This document shows, piece after piece, positions 34,417 through 44,587 of a stretch of DNA of 64,000 bases. How positions within the stretch are numbered: position 1 is the stretch's first letter; the number at the start of each line of letters is the position of its first letter. The position numbers were made by a program, and so were the translations under genes. Source of the stretch: Pohlia nutans (Eukaryota; Streptophyta; Bryopsida; Bryales; Mniaceae); NCBI GenBank assembly GCA_022496805.1, contig CM040091.1:18218336-18282335 (forward strand). Direction: 5' to 3'. The notes below the pieces were generated by a model, which was not told where the DNA came from, ran no database searches, and saw only the letters and a list, made by a program, of their open reading frames with translations.

Positions 34417-34670
34417 GTAACTACCCCCTGGAAATAAACGTTTAAGGTTTGGGAGGCTCTCCCTTCGTGGAATGACTTGAAGCATTGTAGCTTCGTATAG
34501 GCTCACAGGGAATTCCCTGTGAGCCTACACAAAACTTTCCAGGGGGCTAGTTACGCCGGGTGAGGCCCCCATCGTTGGGACTCCCGGCCAGCTCGTGCCC
34601 CTCCCTCGTCGGGCTCCCGCCCTCCTCGGGTCGGGTCCCTCACAGGCCGGGAGTCCCTCCGATGGGGGCC
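34417..34670. repeat. Cluster of strong palindromes inside the CACTA element
   Basis: 34,498-34,527 is a perfect 30-bp palindrome whose centre reads CACAGGGAATTCCCTGTG. It is nested in an outer inverted repeat (34,417-34,434 with 34,536-34,554, around CCCCCTGGAAA). It is followed by a GC-rich inverted repeat with 26-bp arms (34,564-34,589 with 34,645-34,670, 24 of 26 matching). This is far GC-richer than the surroundings. Confidence 0.85.
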
Positions 34671-34796
34671 TCCCCCTTTACAACAGAAAACTTCAACAGA
34701 TTTCTGTTGAATAATGACCCGCTCAACGCGACCGATTCAACAGAAACCCTCAACATTTTTCTGTTGATTTGGACGGTGAATTTTCTAGTAGTGTCA

Positions 34797-35273
34797 ATTG
34801 CAATAATGAAATACGCACACAAGGAGTCAATTGGAAACTTGGGCAAGAATCAAATGAACTTCCAATACTTTTGATTTAAACATTGCAAACAAACATGAAT
34901 GAATTCGTTGTTGCAACTAAGCACATCAAATGCTTCAATTTGTTGTGCATTCAATGGTCTATGTTTGGTTAAAAGGAGTTGTGTTGTGCTTTTTGGTAAA
35001 GAAATACTTATTTGTAACAATCAACACTCTTGGATTGTTTGAAAATCTTAGCAATTCTTTTTGGTCTCTTCTTCCTTTAATCTGCTTTCATTCTCATCAC
35101 CATAACCAAAAAATCAACACTTGTAAAACACGGGGTAAAACATTATTGCCTGCTTCGATTAGCAAAAAGACCCACGAGAGGGCCTCACATGATCAACTAG
35201 ACTATTTACAAGTTTTTTTTAAAGCATGCTTCTTTAGTCTACACGGGCGGTGTTTGTTAGTAACTATATTTAA
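34797..35273. other. Upstream block of PAL2, distal part
   Basis: It aligns with 45,660-46,340 upstream of PAL3 ('gaaatacgcacacaa', 'aatacttttgatt'), which has an extra ~200 bp. No gene was recognised. Confidence 0.5.
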
Positions 35274-36375
35274 CCCCTAAAGGACCAAAGTTGATTTTCC
35301 AAGTTTGGTTAGCTTAGTATGGAATGAGTGTTGATCCTCAATTTTTGAGATTTTTGGTGGTAATTCTACTCTTTGTAACAAAGATGGGATGGTAATTTTT
35401 GTACAAGGGTGATGTATAGATCAAAAGATACAATCATGCAAAGGTGAAAAACCTATTTGCGGGCAACTCCTAAAAAATTTCATTCATTTTTGTACACAAT
35501 GAGCAAACACCCCCATATACAAAAACTGCTAAATTCATTTTACCAAATTTGAGACTAAACTTTGCATTTTAAATATGTTTTGAAAGTTTTAAACTCGAGT
35601 AACAAGGAAAATAAAAAATAAAAAATTGCAACCAACTTTAAAGCTTATGATCTTACTATTGAAGAACCTTGAACGGTTGAGAATTTGTAGCTTGTGACAA
35701 ATTCAAGTTGGTTGAAATATCCCACGGTTAAATTGATCAAAAGGGTTTTAAATCAAAAACTATTTGTCTTTCTATGAGAAGGTGTACTTTGAAATGTTTG
35801 GAGAGAAACATAGTTGTGGTCCTTTAACCCTTTAGCACGCCGGCGTCTAGATTCTGGACGCCGGATGAATTTCAGCACCTCGTTTTTTGTAGGAACCAGA
35901 TGTTTTTCATCCATTTTTATTTATTTTTCATTCTTGTGCTAGTTGAATACCATTTGTACGGTATGGATCTTCCAAATAAGATAATGTGAATTTTTGAAAA
36001 ATTACAAAAGTGATTAATGTCAAGTTTCAATCTTAGTTCAAAAAGAAAGACCTTAAATATGATTTTCCATAGTAAGTAGAATCAAATAATGGAAACCATA
36101 CCATCTCGTAGTGCATGTCATTCTAATTTCATTACAATATTTTTTTTAAAAATTGTGTTAATTTTGGATTTTTAATTGAATTTCAAGAGAAAACCTTGCA
36201 AAATTACTTTAAAAATATTAATAATAAATATGATGAATCCAACCGTACGGATGTTATCTACACATTGACATTTAAAACTTTGTTTTGTACATCAACTCCA
36301 TTTCCGTTTTTCATCAACCATTTTATAACAAATCTTTGAAAACAGTGCTGAATCGGGACGTTAAAGGGTTAAGGG
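35274..36375 (+). mobile_element. TTAA-flanked element, family T-g, carrying a nested T-e
   Basis: TTAA at 35,270-35,273 and 36,376-36,379. The left end is CCCCTAAAGGACCAAAG. The right end is GTGGTCCTTTAAGGG once the nested element (35,828-36,368) is ignored. The equivalent site upstream of PAL3 is a single TTAA (46,339-46,342) followed by the same 'ctagagctc'. Net length of the element is ~555 bp. Confidence 0.85.
35828..36368 (+). mobile_element. TTAA-flanked element, family T-e, intact, nested in T-g
   Basis: TTAA at 35,824-35,827 and 36,369-36,372. The ends are CCCTTTAGCACGCCGGCG and GGGACGTTAAAGGG. It sits in the TTAA that is part of the T-g terminus (GGTCCTTTAAGGG). The left end contains a small GC-rich stem, GGCGTCTAGATTCTGGACGCC. 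Confidence 0.87.
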
Positions 36376-36639
36376 TTAACTAGAGCTCTGTCTGCTCGGA
36401 AATTGAAGCTTCACCCATCGCAATTACACTACCTTGATTTCCATACTAAAAGGCTGTTGATAGTGATAACTTCGGCTCTAGTGAACTTGCAACATGTAGG
36501 CGAATCGTCATGGTCCGAGATGAAGAATATCTAAGCAGTCAGGCTGACTCTTTTGACACAATTTCTTACTAAACTTTGCAAGGGTGGAACCACCTATTTA
36601 ACTCCTAATGGACCAAGAGGTTTTAAATTGAAATATTAA

Positions 36640-37557
36640 CCCCTAAAGGACCATGCTCGTTCCTAAAATTTTATCACTTTCTCGTGATACTTTCAGAAAG
36701 GCAATCGTATCTCTTGATTGGTATTCATGTAGAAAACTTCACCATTGAAGTTCAAAAAGGACTTAGTCATGAGACTGTACATCAATTTTCAGAACAATCT
36801 ACCGTATATATTACATGATTATAAGGTTTGATCATAAGTTGATTTCTGAAAATTTTGAACAAAATCAACAGGTCATTCATTGAAAACTTTCTCATAAATT
36901 TAAAAACCATGATTAGCGTTTGAAAGTTTAGGAGCATACAAAGATGTACAATATCTAGGTGCCCACAAAAAATGGTGTTCTAAAACTAAATACAACAACG
37001 ATGATTGATTCTCAAAGATTTATGTTTGGGTGAAGTGACTTGTTGGTGACTCGTTGAGCCGGTGTTTGTGATAGCTATTAATTTTTACATTGCAAAAATG
37101 TTTTAAAGAATTCAAATATACATTTGGAATATTCCAATAAATTCCAAAATAATATAAAATATGTAGAAAAGATTCCAATTATTTTGAAAAGATTCCATTT
37201 AAAATATATTTAAACATTTTTCGTAATTATTTTATAGTGTTAATGATGCAGTAATGGCAAATATTTTATATATTGGACAATTCTTTTTTTTTACGAATGT
37301 GACGTCCAAGTGTGAAAACGCCCTTCAAGTCATCAACCACCCTAACTACAATGTCCCAAGTTCACCTACATTGATGTTTTAGTTTTTTCCCGATGAATCA
37401 ATCAACGTAATTGCAAATCTTGAAGGATTTTTGTGTTCTTGAAACGAACATTTTCAATTCTCTAGTTAACATTGAGTCAAAATTATGAAATCCAAACAAG
37501 TTATTAAAGTAATGAAATTGTTCGAGGACACAATGTGTCCACCTGGTCCTTTAGGGG
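36640..37557 (+). mobile_element. TTAA-flanked element, family T-h
   Basis: TTAA at 36,636-36,639 and 37,558-37,561. The ends are CCCCTAAAGGACCATGC and ACCTGGTCCTTTAGGGG, a 14-bp inverted repeat. It is 918 bp. The equivalent place upstream of PAL3 (around 46,580-46,590) reads 'gaaataTTGAatctatcatattg' with no insert. No ORF of note. Confidence 0.88.
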
Positions 37558-37561
37558 TTAA

Positions 37562-38616
37562 ATCGATCATATTGTGAAAAATATAATTCAAATTTGTATC
37601 GCATGAACAAATCTTTGTAAAAACAAACAAAATTGAATTAAAAATAGTTTACAAAGACACCTTAAAAAACCAACATGAGACTCAATTTGGACTTTTTGTC
37701 CATTGGGGGTTCAGATTTTGCATTGAAAAAAGAGGCGCATTTTGAAAATTTCAAACTTTATACAATGGCCCCCACTCTATGACCCAAACGTCATATTAGA
37801 CATGGGAGAAATGGTTGTTGTAAACTTATTATATTATTATAATGAGTACCATTCCTTCGGTAAGTAACCACTCTTACTCCACCAAGGTCCACAAATCCAC
37901 ACGGTCTTGCTCACCAAAGCTCCACCTTCTGCTCTCCCTTGTCAACAAAACCTCAAAGCACTGAATTCCAGTCCCAGGACGTCGCCCACAGACAGAGTCA
38001 GTACCCTATTAAAAGTGTTCGTGTCAACGATAGAGTCAAAAAGCGAACCTCCACGTTGGTAGAACACTGGGAAACCTGACGTCATCTTGGACCCCATGCC
38101 TCAACTCTCCTGGTTAAATATACCCAATCAACACAACAGAATCATTCAACAGACTGATTCCACTGCTCCACGTATAAATGCCCACCTTGGCCTTCCAGGC
38201 ACATCATCTCAGTTAAAGCCTTCCAGTGCCTGCTCTATACACACCTTCAGCTCTGGACTCTCATCTGGATCAACTGGAACACCGAGGACTACATCTGGAA
38301 CCTGAACTTTGATTCTCATCTTCGCCAATATTTAGCCTATTCCACTTCTTGTGCAGATTGAACCACTTTTAGCTCATCGCAATTCTACACATATCCATTT
38401 CGCTTATCCCCGACGAATCACCCACTCCGTCTTGTAGAATTGCGAGGAGTTTAGCTCACACTCATAGCTCTGATTTATCCTACATAGATTGATTGATCTC
38501 TGGGCGTCATTCACTCAGGAATAGCAGATCGCAAGCAAAAGTTCGAGTCTCAACGGGAATCAGCTCAGAACCTGAATTGGCACGCTCCCAATTACTTCAG
38601 GAATACATATAATTCA
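37562..38616 (+). promoter_or_regulatory. PAL2 promoter and leader
   Basis: A block shared by all PAL promoters (GTCAAAAAGCGAACCT then a CACGTT core) lies at 38,035-38,060. A perfect bZIP-type palindrome TGACGTCA is at 38,077-38,084, and the TATA box CGTATAAATG at 38,171-38,180, 444 bp before the ATG. At 37,874-37,876 is the empty TTA site occupied by a MITE in the PAL3 and PAL4 promoters. Confidence 0.75.
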
Positions 38617-40812
38617 ATGGCGCCCCCGGCAGCGATTCCCGTCATGGACGATTCCGCTGCTCTTTACATGAAGAAGCAGAAGCTCTCCGATCAGGCCATG
38701 TTCTTGAACTGCGATAGCTCATCACCACAATTCGCAAGTGCGGACCCTCTCAACTGGGCCAAGACGGCCGCCAAATTGCAAGGCAATCATCTGGACGAGA
38801 TCAAGCAGATGGTGGCCACCTTCTTCGACTCCACGGAAGTCGCCATCGAGGGCGTCAACCTCACCGTCGGCCAAGTCACCGCCATCGCGCGCAGACCCGC
38901 GGTGAACGTGGTGCTGGACGCCGCCAACGCCAAGGCCCGCGTGGACGAGTCGTCCAACTGGGTGCTCACCAAGATCATGAACGGCGGGGACATCTACGGC
39001 GTCACCACGGGATTCGGCGCCACGTCCCATCGCCGCACGCAGCAAGGCGTGGAGCTCCAGCGCGAGCTCATCCGCTTCCTCAACGCCGGAGTGCTCGTCA
39101 AGGGCCACTGCCTGCCCGCCGAGACCACCCGCGCCGCCATGCTGGTGCGCACCAACACGTTGATGCAGGGCTACTCCGGCATCCGCTGGGAGATTCTGGA
39201 AGCCATGGAGAAGCTCCTGAACGCGCACGTCACGCCCAAGCTGCCCCTGCGCGGCACCGTCACGGCTTCCGGAGACCTGGTGCCCCTGTCGTACATCGCG
39301 GGCCTTCTCACGGCCAGGCCCAATTCCAGGGCCGTCACCGAAGATGGGCGCGAGGTGTCCGCGCTGGAGGGGTTGCGCATGGCGGGCGTGGACAAGGCGT
39401 TCGAGCTGCAGCCCAAGGAGGGGCTGGCGCTGGTGAACGGCACGGCCGTGGGCTCCGCGCTGGCGTCCACCGTGTGCTTCGACGCCAACGTGTTGGCTCT
39501 CCTGGCCGAGGTGTTGTCGGCATTGTTCTGCGAAGTGATGCAAGGCAAGCCGGAGTTCGCCGACCCGCTGACGCACAAGCTGAAGCACCACCCGGGCCAG
39601 ATGGAGGCGGCCGCCGTGATGGAGTGGCTGCTGGAGGGCAGCGATTTCATGAAGGCCGCGGCCAAGCTGAACGAGACGGATCCCCTGAAGAAGCCCAAGC
39701 AGGACCGGTACGCGCTGCGCACGTCGCCGCAATGGTTGGGTCCCCAGATCGAGGTGATCCGCAGCGCCACGCACGCCATTGAGCGCGAGATCAACTCCGT
39801 GAACGACAACCCCATCATCGACGCGGCGCGCGGCATCGCCCTGCACGGGGGCAACTTCCAGGGCACGCCCATCGGCGTGTCCATGGACAACATGCGGCTG
39901 GCCGTGGCCGCCATGGGCAAGCTCATGTTCGCGCAGTTCTCGGAGCTGGTGAACGACTACTACAACAACGGCTTGCCGTCCAACTTGAGCGGAGGACCCA
40001 ACCCGAGCCTGGACTACGGCATGAAGGGCGCGGAGATCGCCATGGCGTCGTATCTGTCGGAGCTGAATTACCTGGCCAACCCGGTGACCACGCACGTGCA
40101 GAGCGCGGAGCAGCACAACCAGGACGTGAACTCGCTGGGCTTGGTGTCGGCGCGCAAGACGGAGGAGGCGGTGGAGATTCTGAAGCTGATGAGCTCCACG
40201 TTCTTGGTGGGGCTGTGCCAAGCCATCGACCTGCGGCATGTGGAGGAGACCATGCAGGCGGCAGTGAAGCAGGTGGTGACGCAGGCGGCGAAGAAGACGC
40301 TGTTCATGGGCAAGGACGGTGCCCTGCTGCCGTCGCGGTTCTGCGAGAAGGACCTGCTGCTGGTGGTGGAGCGGCAGCCGGTGTTCAGCTACATCGACGA
40401 CGCATCGTCGGAGACGTACCCTCTGATGGAGAAGCTGCGAGCAGTGCTGGTGAGCCACGCGCTGAAGCTGCACAAGGACGCGTCGGCGGCGGTGTTCGAG
40501 CAGATCCCCGTGTTCGAGGCGGAAGTGCAAGAGCGGTTGCGCATTGCGGTGCCGGTGGTGCGGGAAGCATACGACAACAAGGGGTTGTCGGCGGTGGGCA
40601 ACAGGATCGAGGAGTGCCGGACGTATCCGTTGTACAAGTTCGTGAGGGCGGAGCTGGGGACGCAATTGCTGTCGGGATTGCGGACGGTGTCGCCGGGGAC
40701 GGAGATCCAGAAGGTGTTTGAGGCCATGTCGGAGGGCAAGCTGATGAAGCCTCTTCTGCAGTGCGTGGAGGGGTGGAACGGAGCTCCCGGACCTTTCCCC
40801 AAGCACCTGTGA
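38617..40812 (+). CDS. PAL: Phenylalanine ammonia-lyase (PAL2)
   Basis: Cytosolic enzyme converting L-phenylalanine to trans-cinnamate and ammonia. It has 731 residues and no intron. MIO triad Ala217-Ser218-Gly219; Tyr127 in the flexible catalytic loop; Phe154 in LIRFLNAG, indicating preference for phenylalanine; active-site blocks [11 protein letters not shown] and [11 protein letters not shown] present. The C-terminal half includes the shielding-domain insertion typical of eukaryotic PAL (roughly residues 545-670). It has Asp71 where PAL3 and PAL4 have Gly71. Third codon positions are almost all G or C. It diverges from CHS1 upstream and converges with CHS2 downstream, with an RPL29 pseudogene between. 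Confidence 0.98.
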   Translation: MAPPAAIPVMDDSAALYMKKQKLSDQAMFLNCDSSSPQFASADPLNWAKTAAKLQGNHLDEIKQMVATFFDSTEVAIEGVNLTVGQVTAIARRPAVNVVLDAANAKARVDESSNWVLTKIMNGGDIYGVTTGFGATSHRRTQQGVELQRELIRFLNAGVLVKGHCLPAETTRAAMLVRTNTLMQGYSGIRWEILEAMEKLLNAHVTPKLPLRGTVTASGDLVPLSYIAGLLTARPNSRAVTEDGREVSALEGLRMAGVDKAFELQPKEGLALVNGTAVGSALASTVCFDANVLALLAEVLSALFCEVMQGKPEFADPLTHKLKHHPGQMEAAAVMEWLLEGSDFMKAAAKLNETDPLKKPKQDRYALRTSPQWLGPQIEVIRSATHAIEREINSVNDNPIIDAARGIALHGGNFQGTPIGVSMDNMRLAVAAMGKLMFAQFSELVNDYYNNGLPSNLSGGPNPSLDYGMKGAEIAMASYLSELNYLANPVTTHVQSAEQHNQDVNSLGLVSARKTEEAVEILKLMSSTFLVGLCQAIDLRHVEETMQAAVKQVVTQAAKKTLFMGKDGALLPSRFCEKDLLLVVERQPVFSYIDDASSETYPLMEKLRAVLVSHALKLHKDASAAVFEQIPVFEAEVQERLRIAVPVVREAYDNKGLSAVGNRIEECRTYPLYKFVRAELGTQLLSGLRTVSPGTEIQKVFEAMSEGKLMKPLLQCVEGWNGAPGPFPKHL

Positions 40813-41309
40813 GTGATGGACACGCCTGTGATTGTTGGACAGGACTGATTGTTCACAATTTTGATTCTAAATCGAACGGGACCAGTTTGTAAATAGTGCG
40901 AGGCCCTGATGTTTGACGGAGTCAGTGTACATTAGGAGAGCTAATTCAGCTGGAGTAAGGTAGGGAGCATTCATTCGAGGACTAGAGGATTCATTTTTAA
41001 TGAGCGAAGCTCAATGTTGAATATCATTCTTTGAACGCATTGTTCACAACATTTATCTTTCACGAGAAAGTGGTGCATTTGAATACTTGTGATCATGTTG
41101 CCTCATGTGTGCAATTGATTCGCTGTGAACATGTGAACTCTAGGGGTGCCTTGGTATGGATAACTCTGCTTTGTCGATGACAGCCTCCACAGGCACACAG
41201 GGAATTGTCATTTGAATTAAAGCAAGACTTGATACCGACTGCAATGCAATTGGAAGAGTACGAATTGCATAAATTTCATGTGTAGAGCGAAAAGAGCTTT
41301 GGAGGTACT
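40813..41309 (+). other. PAL2 3' flank
   Basis: 3' UTR and downstream DNA, aligned with those of PAL1 and PAL3. Positions 41,192-41,200 are the uninterrupted counterpart of the Mutator-like insertion site beside PAL1. Confidence 0.6.
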
Positions 41310-42235
41310 GAAGTAGCCAACCTTGGTTTGTTGTGCTTCTGCGTTGCGGACGAAAGTAGAAGCCTTGATTTCGGGGTGGAAGCTATCTCTTGGTCTATGG
41401 GTGGAGACGTGGAATAATGTGTCGAGAATTTTGTTGACATGTGAAGATTACGGTGGTTGTGGGATTGCCAATGTTCAGTCCTGTGATGCTATTCTCTTTC
41501 TTATGAGACGGGTGATTAATATTTTCAATGCAAATGGCGAAGTCTAAGCGTACAGTGTGAATCAATTTCGCGTCACATTGCTCACGATCACTGTTTATAA
41601 TTCAAGAGGGTTTATGCAAGCCAGTCCTTAGAGAATCTGGTTGCACATTCATTTGCGATCTTTGTGCGGGTTTCCATTCTTGTGCGTTATGGACTGGGTT
41701 ACATAAAAGCAGAGCTGCATTGTTATGAGAAACAATGTGAGTGAGTTGCATTTCCATAATGGGACTGTATTTCCACGTTACTGCACATAACGTCAATGGT
41801 TGGATCTCGTTTACTCCACGTTCAAAGAAGAAGGATTCTGAGGTATAATCATGCTCTCCATATCGAATGCTTGCTCGTCACATGTGATACATTGACACTA
41901 CAAAGAGAAGGCATTGCTTTAATTTCCACTCGGCAGGTGAGTCAGATGGTGCCACTTTGCACTCATTGCCCAGGCGCTCAAGACTTGATGAGTGCAATTT
42001 GTCACATAGGAATAGTGTATATAGTGAACTCTAACACTCTTCTGAGTGAGAAGCGACGCCTTTGCTAGTAGTGTGAGGTCATGAAGTTCAAAGTTAACCC
42101 TGTTTGTTGGTGCATTGGTGGATGTTGACTGTGAAACGAGAGGGAAATGCGGTAGAAAGAGGAATTGGGCTTAGGTAATCCAGGAAGCTCGATGAAGAGT
42201 GGAAGAGGAACATCGTCATTAGACCTCTTGCATAA
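41310..42235 (+). pseudogene. RPL29 pseudogene (intron part plus exon 2), between PAL2 and CHS2
   Basis: It matches the RPL29 intron from about 21,637 and exon 2. The exon-2-like portion (42,121-42,226) still reads MLTVKRE but runs into TAA after GIGLR and has lost the splice acceptor. Exon 1 is absent. A 178-bp CACTA MITE interrupts it. The same fragment lies downstream of PAL1 and PAL3, so it has hitchhiked in the PAL unit. Confidence 0.87.
41893..42076 (+). mobile_element. CACTA-type MITE inside the RPL29 pseudogene (unit 1)
   Basis: The element is 41,896-42,073 (178 bp). It begins CACTACAAAGAGAAGGC and ends GCCTTTGCTAGTAGTG, flanked by TGA on both sides. The intact RPL29 intron has one TGA (22,228-22,230) and continues directly. 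It contains the stem gcactcat...atgagtgc. Confidence 0.83.
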
Positions 42236-43145
42236 ATTTGAATTTTAAGAATTACTCTAGTGTGTAAGAATTATTTTTGTGTCGACTTCAAGTTGTAGGT
42301 TGTTGATCAATATTTCTAGTGTACTGTACAGTATAAGATTATCAAAAAGACTACATGGTCTACAAAAACATTATTAGAGCCAAATTAATGGCCACATACA
42401 AAACACTTCAACTAATTACTACCACATACCAAAACGAATAAGCACTGTACATATTCATAGATTGTATTTACTCTAAACCCAAATGAAACACCCAACTCTA
42501 CAAACCAGCCTACTTCTCAGCAATGTGCCTCGAATTCCAGCAATTGTACAAGAATCTGAAGAATTGGGTGTATTTCTCCTACAACTTCGGATTTCACTTC
42601 GAAATCTCATCCAACAACTGCATGTAAATGAATGAATGGGTTTGCATGAAACGGAAGTGAAGACTGATCGTATCTCCTACTTTGTACACAGCCTCAGTTT
42701 TCGCACCAGAAAACAAAGTAAACGCATGTGAACTCAGCCAAAATAAGAAACAAAATTGCATGGTATGTATATCCAGCTCTTATATATGCTAAGACGTTCA
42801 TGGCTCCCAGTGCTAATTACTGCCAGCCTACTTCTGAGCAATGTGCCTCAAATTCAGCAATTGAACAAGAATCTGAAGAATTGGATGTATTCTTCCTACA
42901 ACTCGAATTTCACTTCGAAATCTCATTCTACAACTGCATGTAAATGAATGAATGGATGAATGAATGAATGAACGGGTTTGCGTGCCACTGCAACCCAACC
43001 CATGAGTGACCTACAGTAATCAAATGGAAGAGAAGACTGCTCGCAGTATCTCCTAATTTGTACACTGAAATATGAATACGTGTACTCTGGTGATGGCCAC
43101 GGCCCGGCATGATATACAGATACATCACGTCCATGGATCAATGAT
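42236..43145 (-). repeat. CHS2 3' flank with an internal ~140-bp direct duplication
   Basis: Positions 42,505-42,648 and 42,823-42,956 are diverged direct copies ('cctacttct(c/g)agcaatg', 'cacttcgaaatctcat', 'catgtaaatgaatgaatgg'). A GAAT microsatellite lies at 42,946-42,972. The CHS2 3' UTR and poly(A) site must lie here. ORFs in this stretch are not convincing. Confidence 0.65.
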
Positions 43146-44587
43146 CTAAAGGGGTACAGCGTTGGGCGCAGCCTTGAGCACGAGCACCTCCAGCGTGAGG
43201 CCGGGTCCGAAGCCGATGAAGAAGCCGAAATCGCTGCCCTCGCCCAGCGTGCGGGACCCCATCTGCAGCGACCGCTGCCGAATCTGGTCCAACACGAACA
43301 ACACCGACGAGCTGGACATGTTGCCGAACTCAGACAGAACGTCGCGGCTGCCCTGCATCTTGTCCTTGCTCAGCTGCAGCTTCGCCTCCACCTGGTTCAG
43401 AATGGCCGGGCCTCCCGGATGCACCGCCCAGAACATCTCGTTCCACTGCGGCGACCCCACGCACCGGCGCGCCTCGTTCAGGAACTTCTCGATGTTCTTG
43501 GAGATCAGCCCGGGCACGTCCTTCATGAGGTGGAAGATCAGCCCCGCCTCCGTCAGGTGCCCGTCGATGGCGCCGTCGCTCTCCGGCAGAATCGTCTCCC
43601 CCGCCCACTGCACCTCGAACAGCGCCCTCTCCGCGTCCGCCTTCGGGTCCGCTCCCACCACGTACACGCCCGCGCCGTCGCCGAACAGGGCCGACCCCAC
43701 CAGCCCGTCCAAGTGGTTCTCGCTCGGGGCGCGGTACGTGACGGCCGTGACCTCGCTGCACACCGCCAGCACCCGGGCGCCCTTGTTGTTCTCCGCCAGA
43801 TCCTTGGCCACCCGCAGCACCGACGCGCCGCCGAAGCACCCCGTCTGGTACATCATCACGCGCTTCACGCTGGGCTTCAGCCCCAGCAGCTTGGCCAGCG
43901 CGTGGTCGGCGCCGGGCATGTTGACGCCGCTGGTGGTGGCGAACACGACGTGCGTGATGTCGGACTTGCGGCCGCCCCACTCCTTGATGGCCTTCACGGC
44001 GGCCTCCGCCGCCAGCTTGGGCACCTGCACCACCACGATGTCGTGGCGCACGTTCAGCGAGGGCTCCATGTACGTGCAGATGCCGGGGTTAGCCTTGAGC
44101 ACCTCCTCCGTCAGAAACAGGTGCCGCTTCCGAATGCCGGACTTGTCACCTGCACCATGCATGAACATCAATTCAATTCAATCAGCGAGTGCAAATGGCC
44201 TGGAAACGTTTCCATTTCACGAACGCGGAGGTTGCATTCAGATGGAATTATCGCAGAACTTGGAGAAGCATTAAATTCCAATGCACGAATTTGGAAGTTA
44301 ACTGCCATTTCAAGAATGGGATTGATTTTAGTCGCCAGTAGTGTGGTCAATCTACACTGCAGCACATATGGAGGGTGTGTGAGTGACTTACAGATGCGCT
44401 TGAATTTGGCCTTGAGGGCGTCCTTGTCGCTGCAGTTGGTGATGTCGAAGAAGAAATCCGGGTAGTCGGACTGCAGAAACTCAGTGGGCGGCACGGCGGT
44501 GCCGATGCCCAGCACACACGCCGGCCCGTCGGCACGGGGCTGAGCCCTGGGAAGTGGGGTCATCGTCCTCACAGCGGGGGCCGCCAT
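43146..44587 (-). CDS. CHS: Chalcone synthase (CHS2), two exons
   Basis: Cytosolic type III polyketide synthase making naringenin chalcone. Exon 1 is 44,392-44,587 and exon 2 is 43,146-44,149. The 242-bp intron interrupts a Cys codon after its first base. The product has 399 residues. Catalytic triad Cys170, His309 and Asn342, the numbering familiar from moss CHS; Thr-Ser-Gly in [11 protein letters not shown]; Phe in ALFGDG and GLIFHL; GFGPGLT near the C terminus. Position 347 is Ser ([10 protein letters not shown]), where flowering plants have Cys341. It converges with PAL2 and diverges from PAL3 (3.7 kb between start codons). Confidence 0.97.

Larger units (their letters stand above)
32496..34796. 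mobile_element. Non-autonomous CACTA (En/Spm-like) element, 2.3 kb
   Basis: The element runs 32,499-34,793. It starts CACTACTAGAAAATCA and ends TGAATTTTCTAGTAGTG, a canonical plant CACTA terminus, with TCA on both sides (32,496-32,498 and 34,794-34,796). The equivalent site upstream of PAL3 (around 45,650-45,665) reads 'catgaTCAatag' without insert. Subterminal repeats TCAACAGA/TCTGTTGA occur at both ends (about 32,520-32,660 and 34,680-34,775), as expected for transposase-binding sites. The interior has no transposase. It holds a nested T-b element, a long fold-back (33,782-34,101), a tRNA-like sequence and strong GC-rich palindromes. Confidence 0.92.

Noticed and set aside
42121..42226. Second functional RPL29 gene
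   Set aside because: Lacks exon 1 and the splice acceptor, and has an in-frame stop in the exon-2 region.
42948..42972. GAAT tandem repeat as a CRISPR-like array
   Set aside because: A simple 4-bp microsatellite without spacers in a eukaryotic genome.
44150..44171. Start of CHS2 exon 2 reading frame within the intron (MMFMHGAG...)
   Set aside because: These bases are intron. The acceptor CAG at 44,150-44,152 joins to exon 1 in the conserved Cys codon.
43162..44465. Long ORFs (348-370 codons) opposite CHS2, also opposite CHS1 and CHS3
   Set aside because: Same cause: antisense reading of GC-rich CHS exons. They have no domain and run across the intron without splicing logic.
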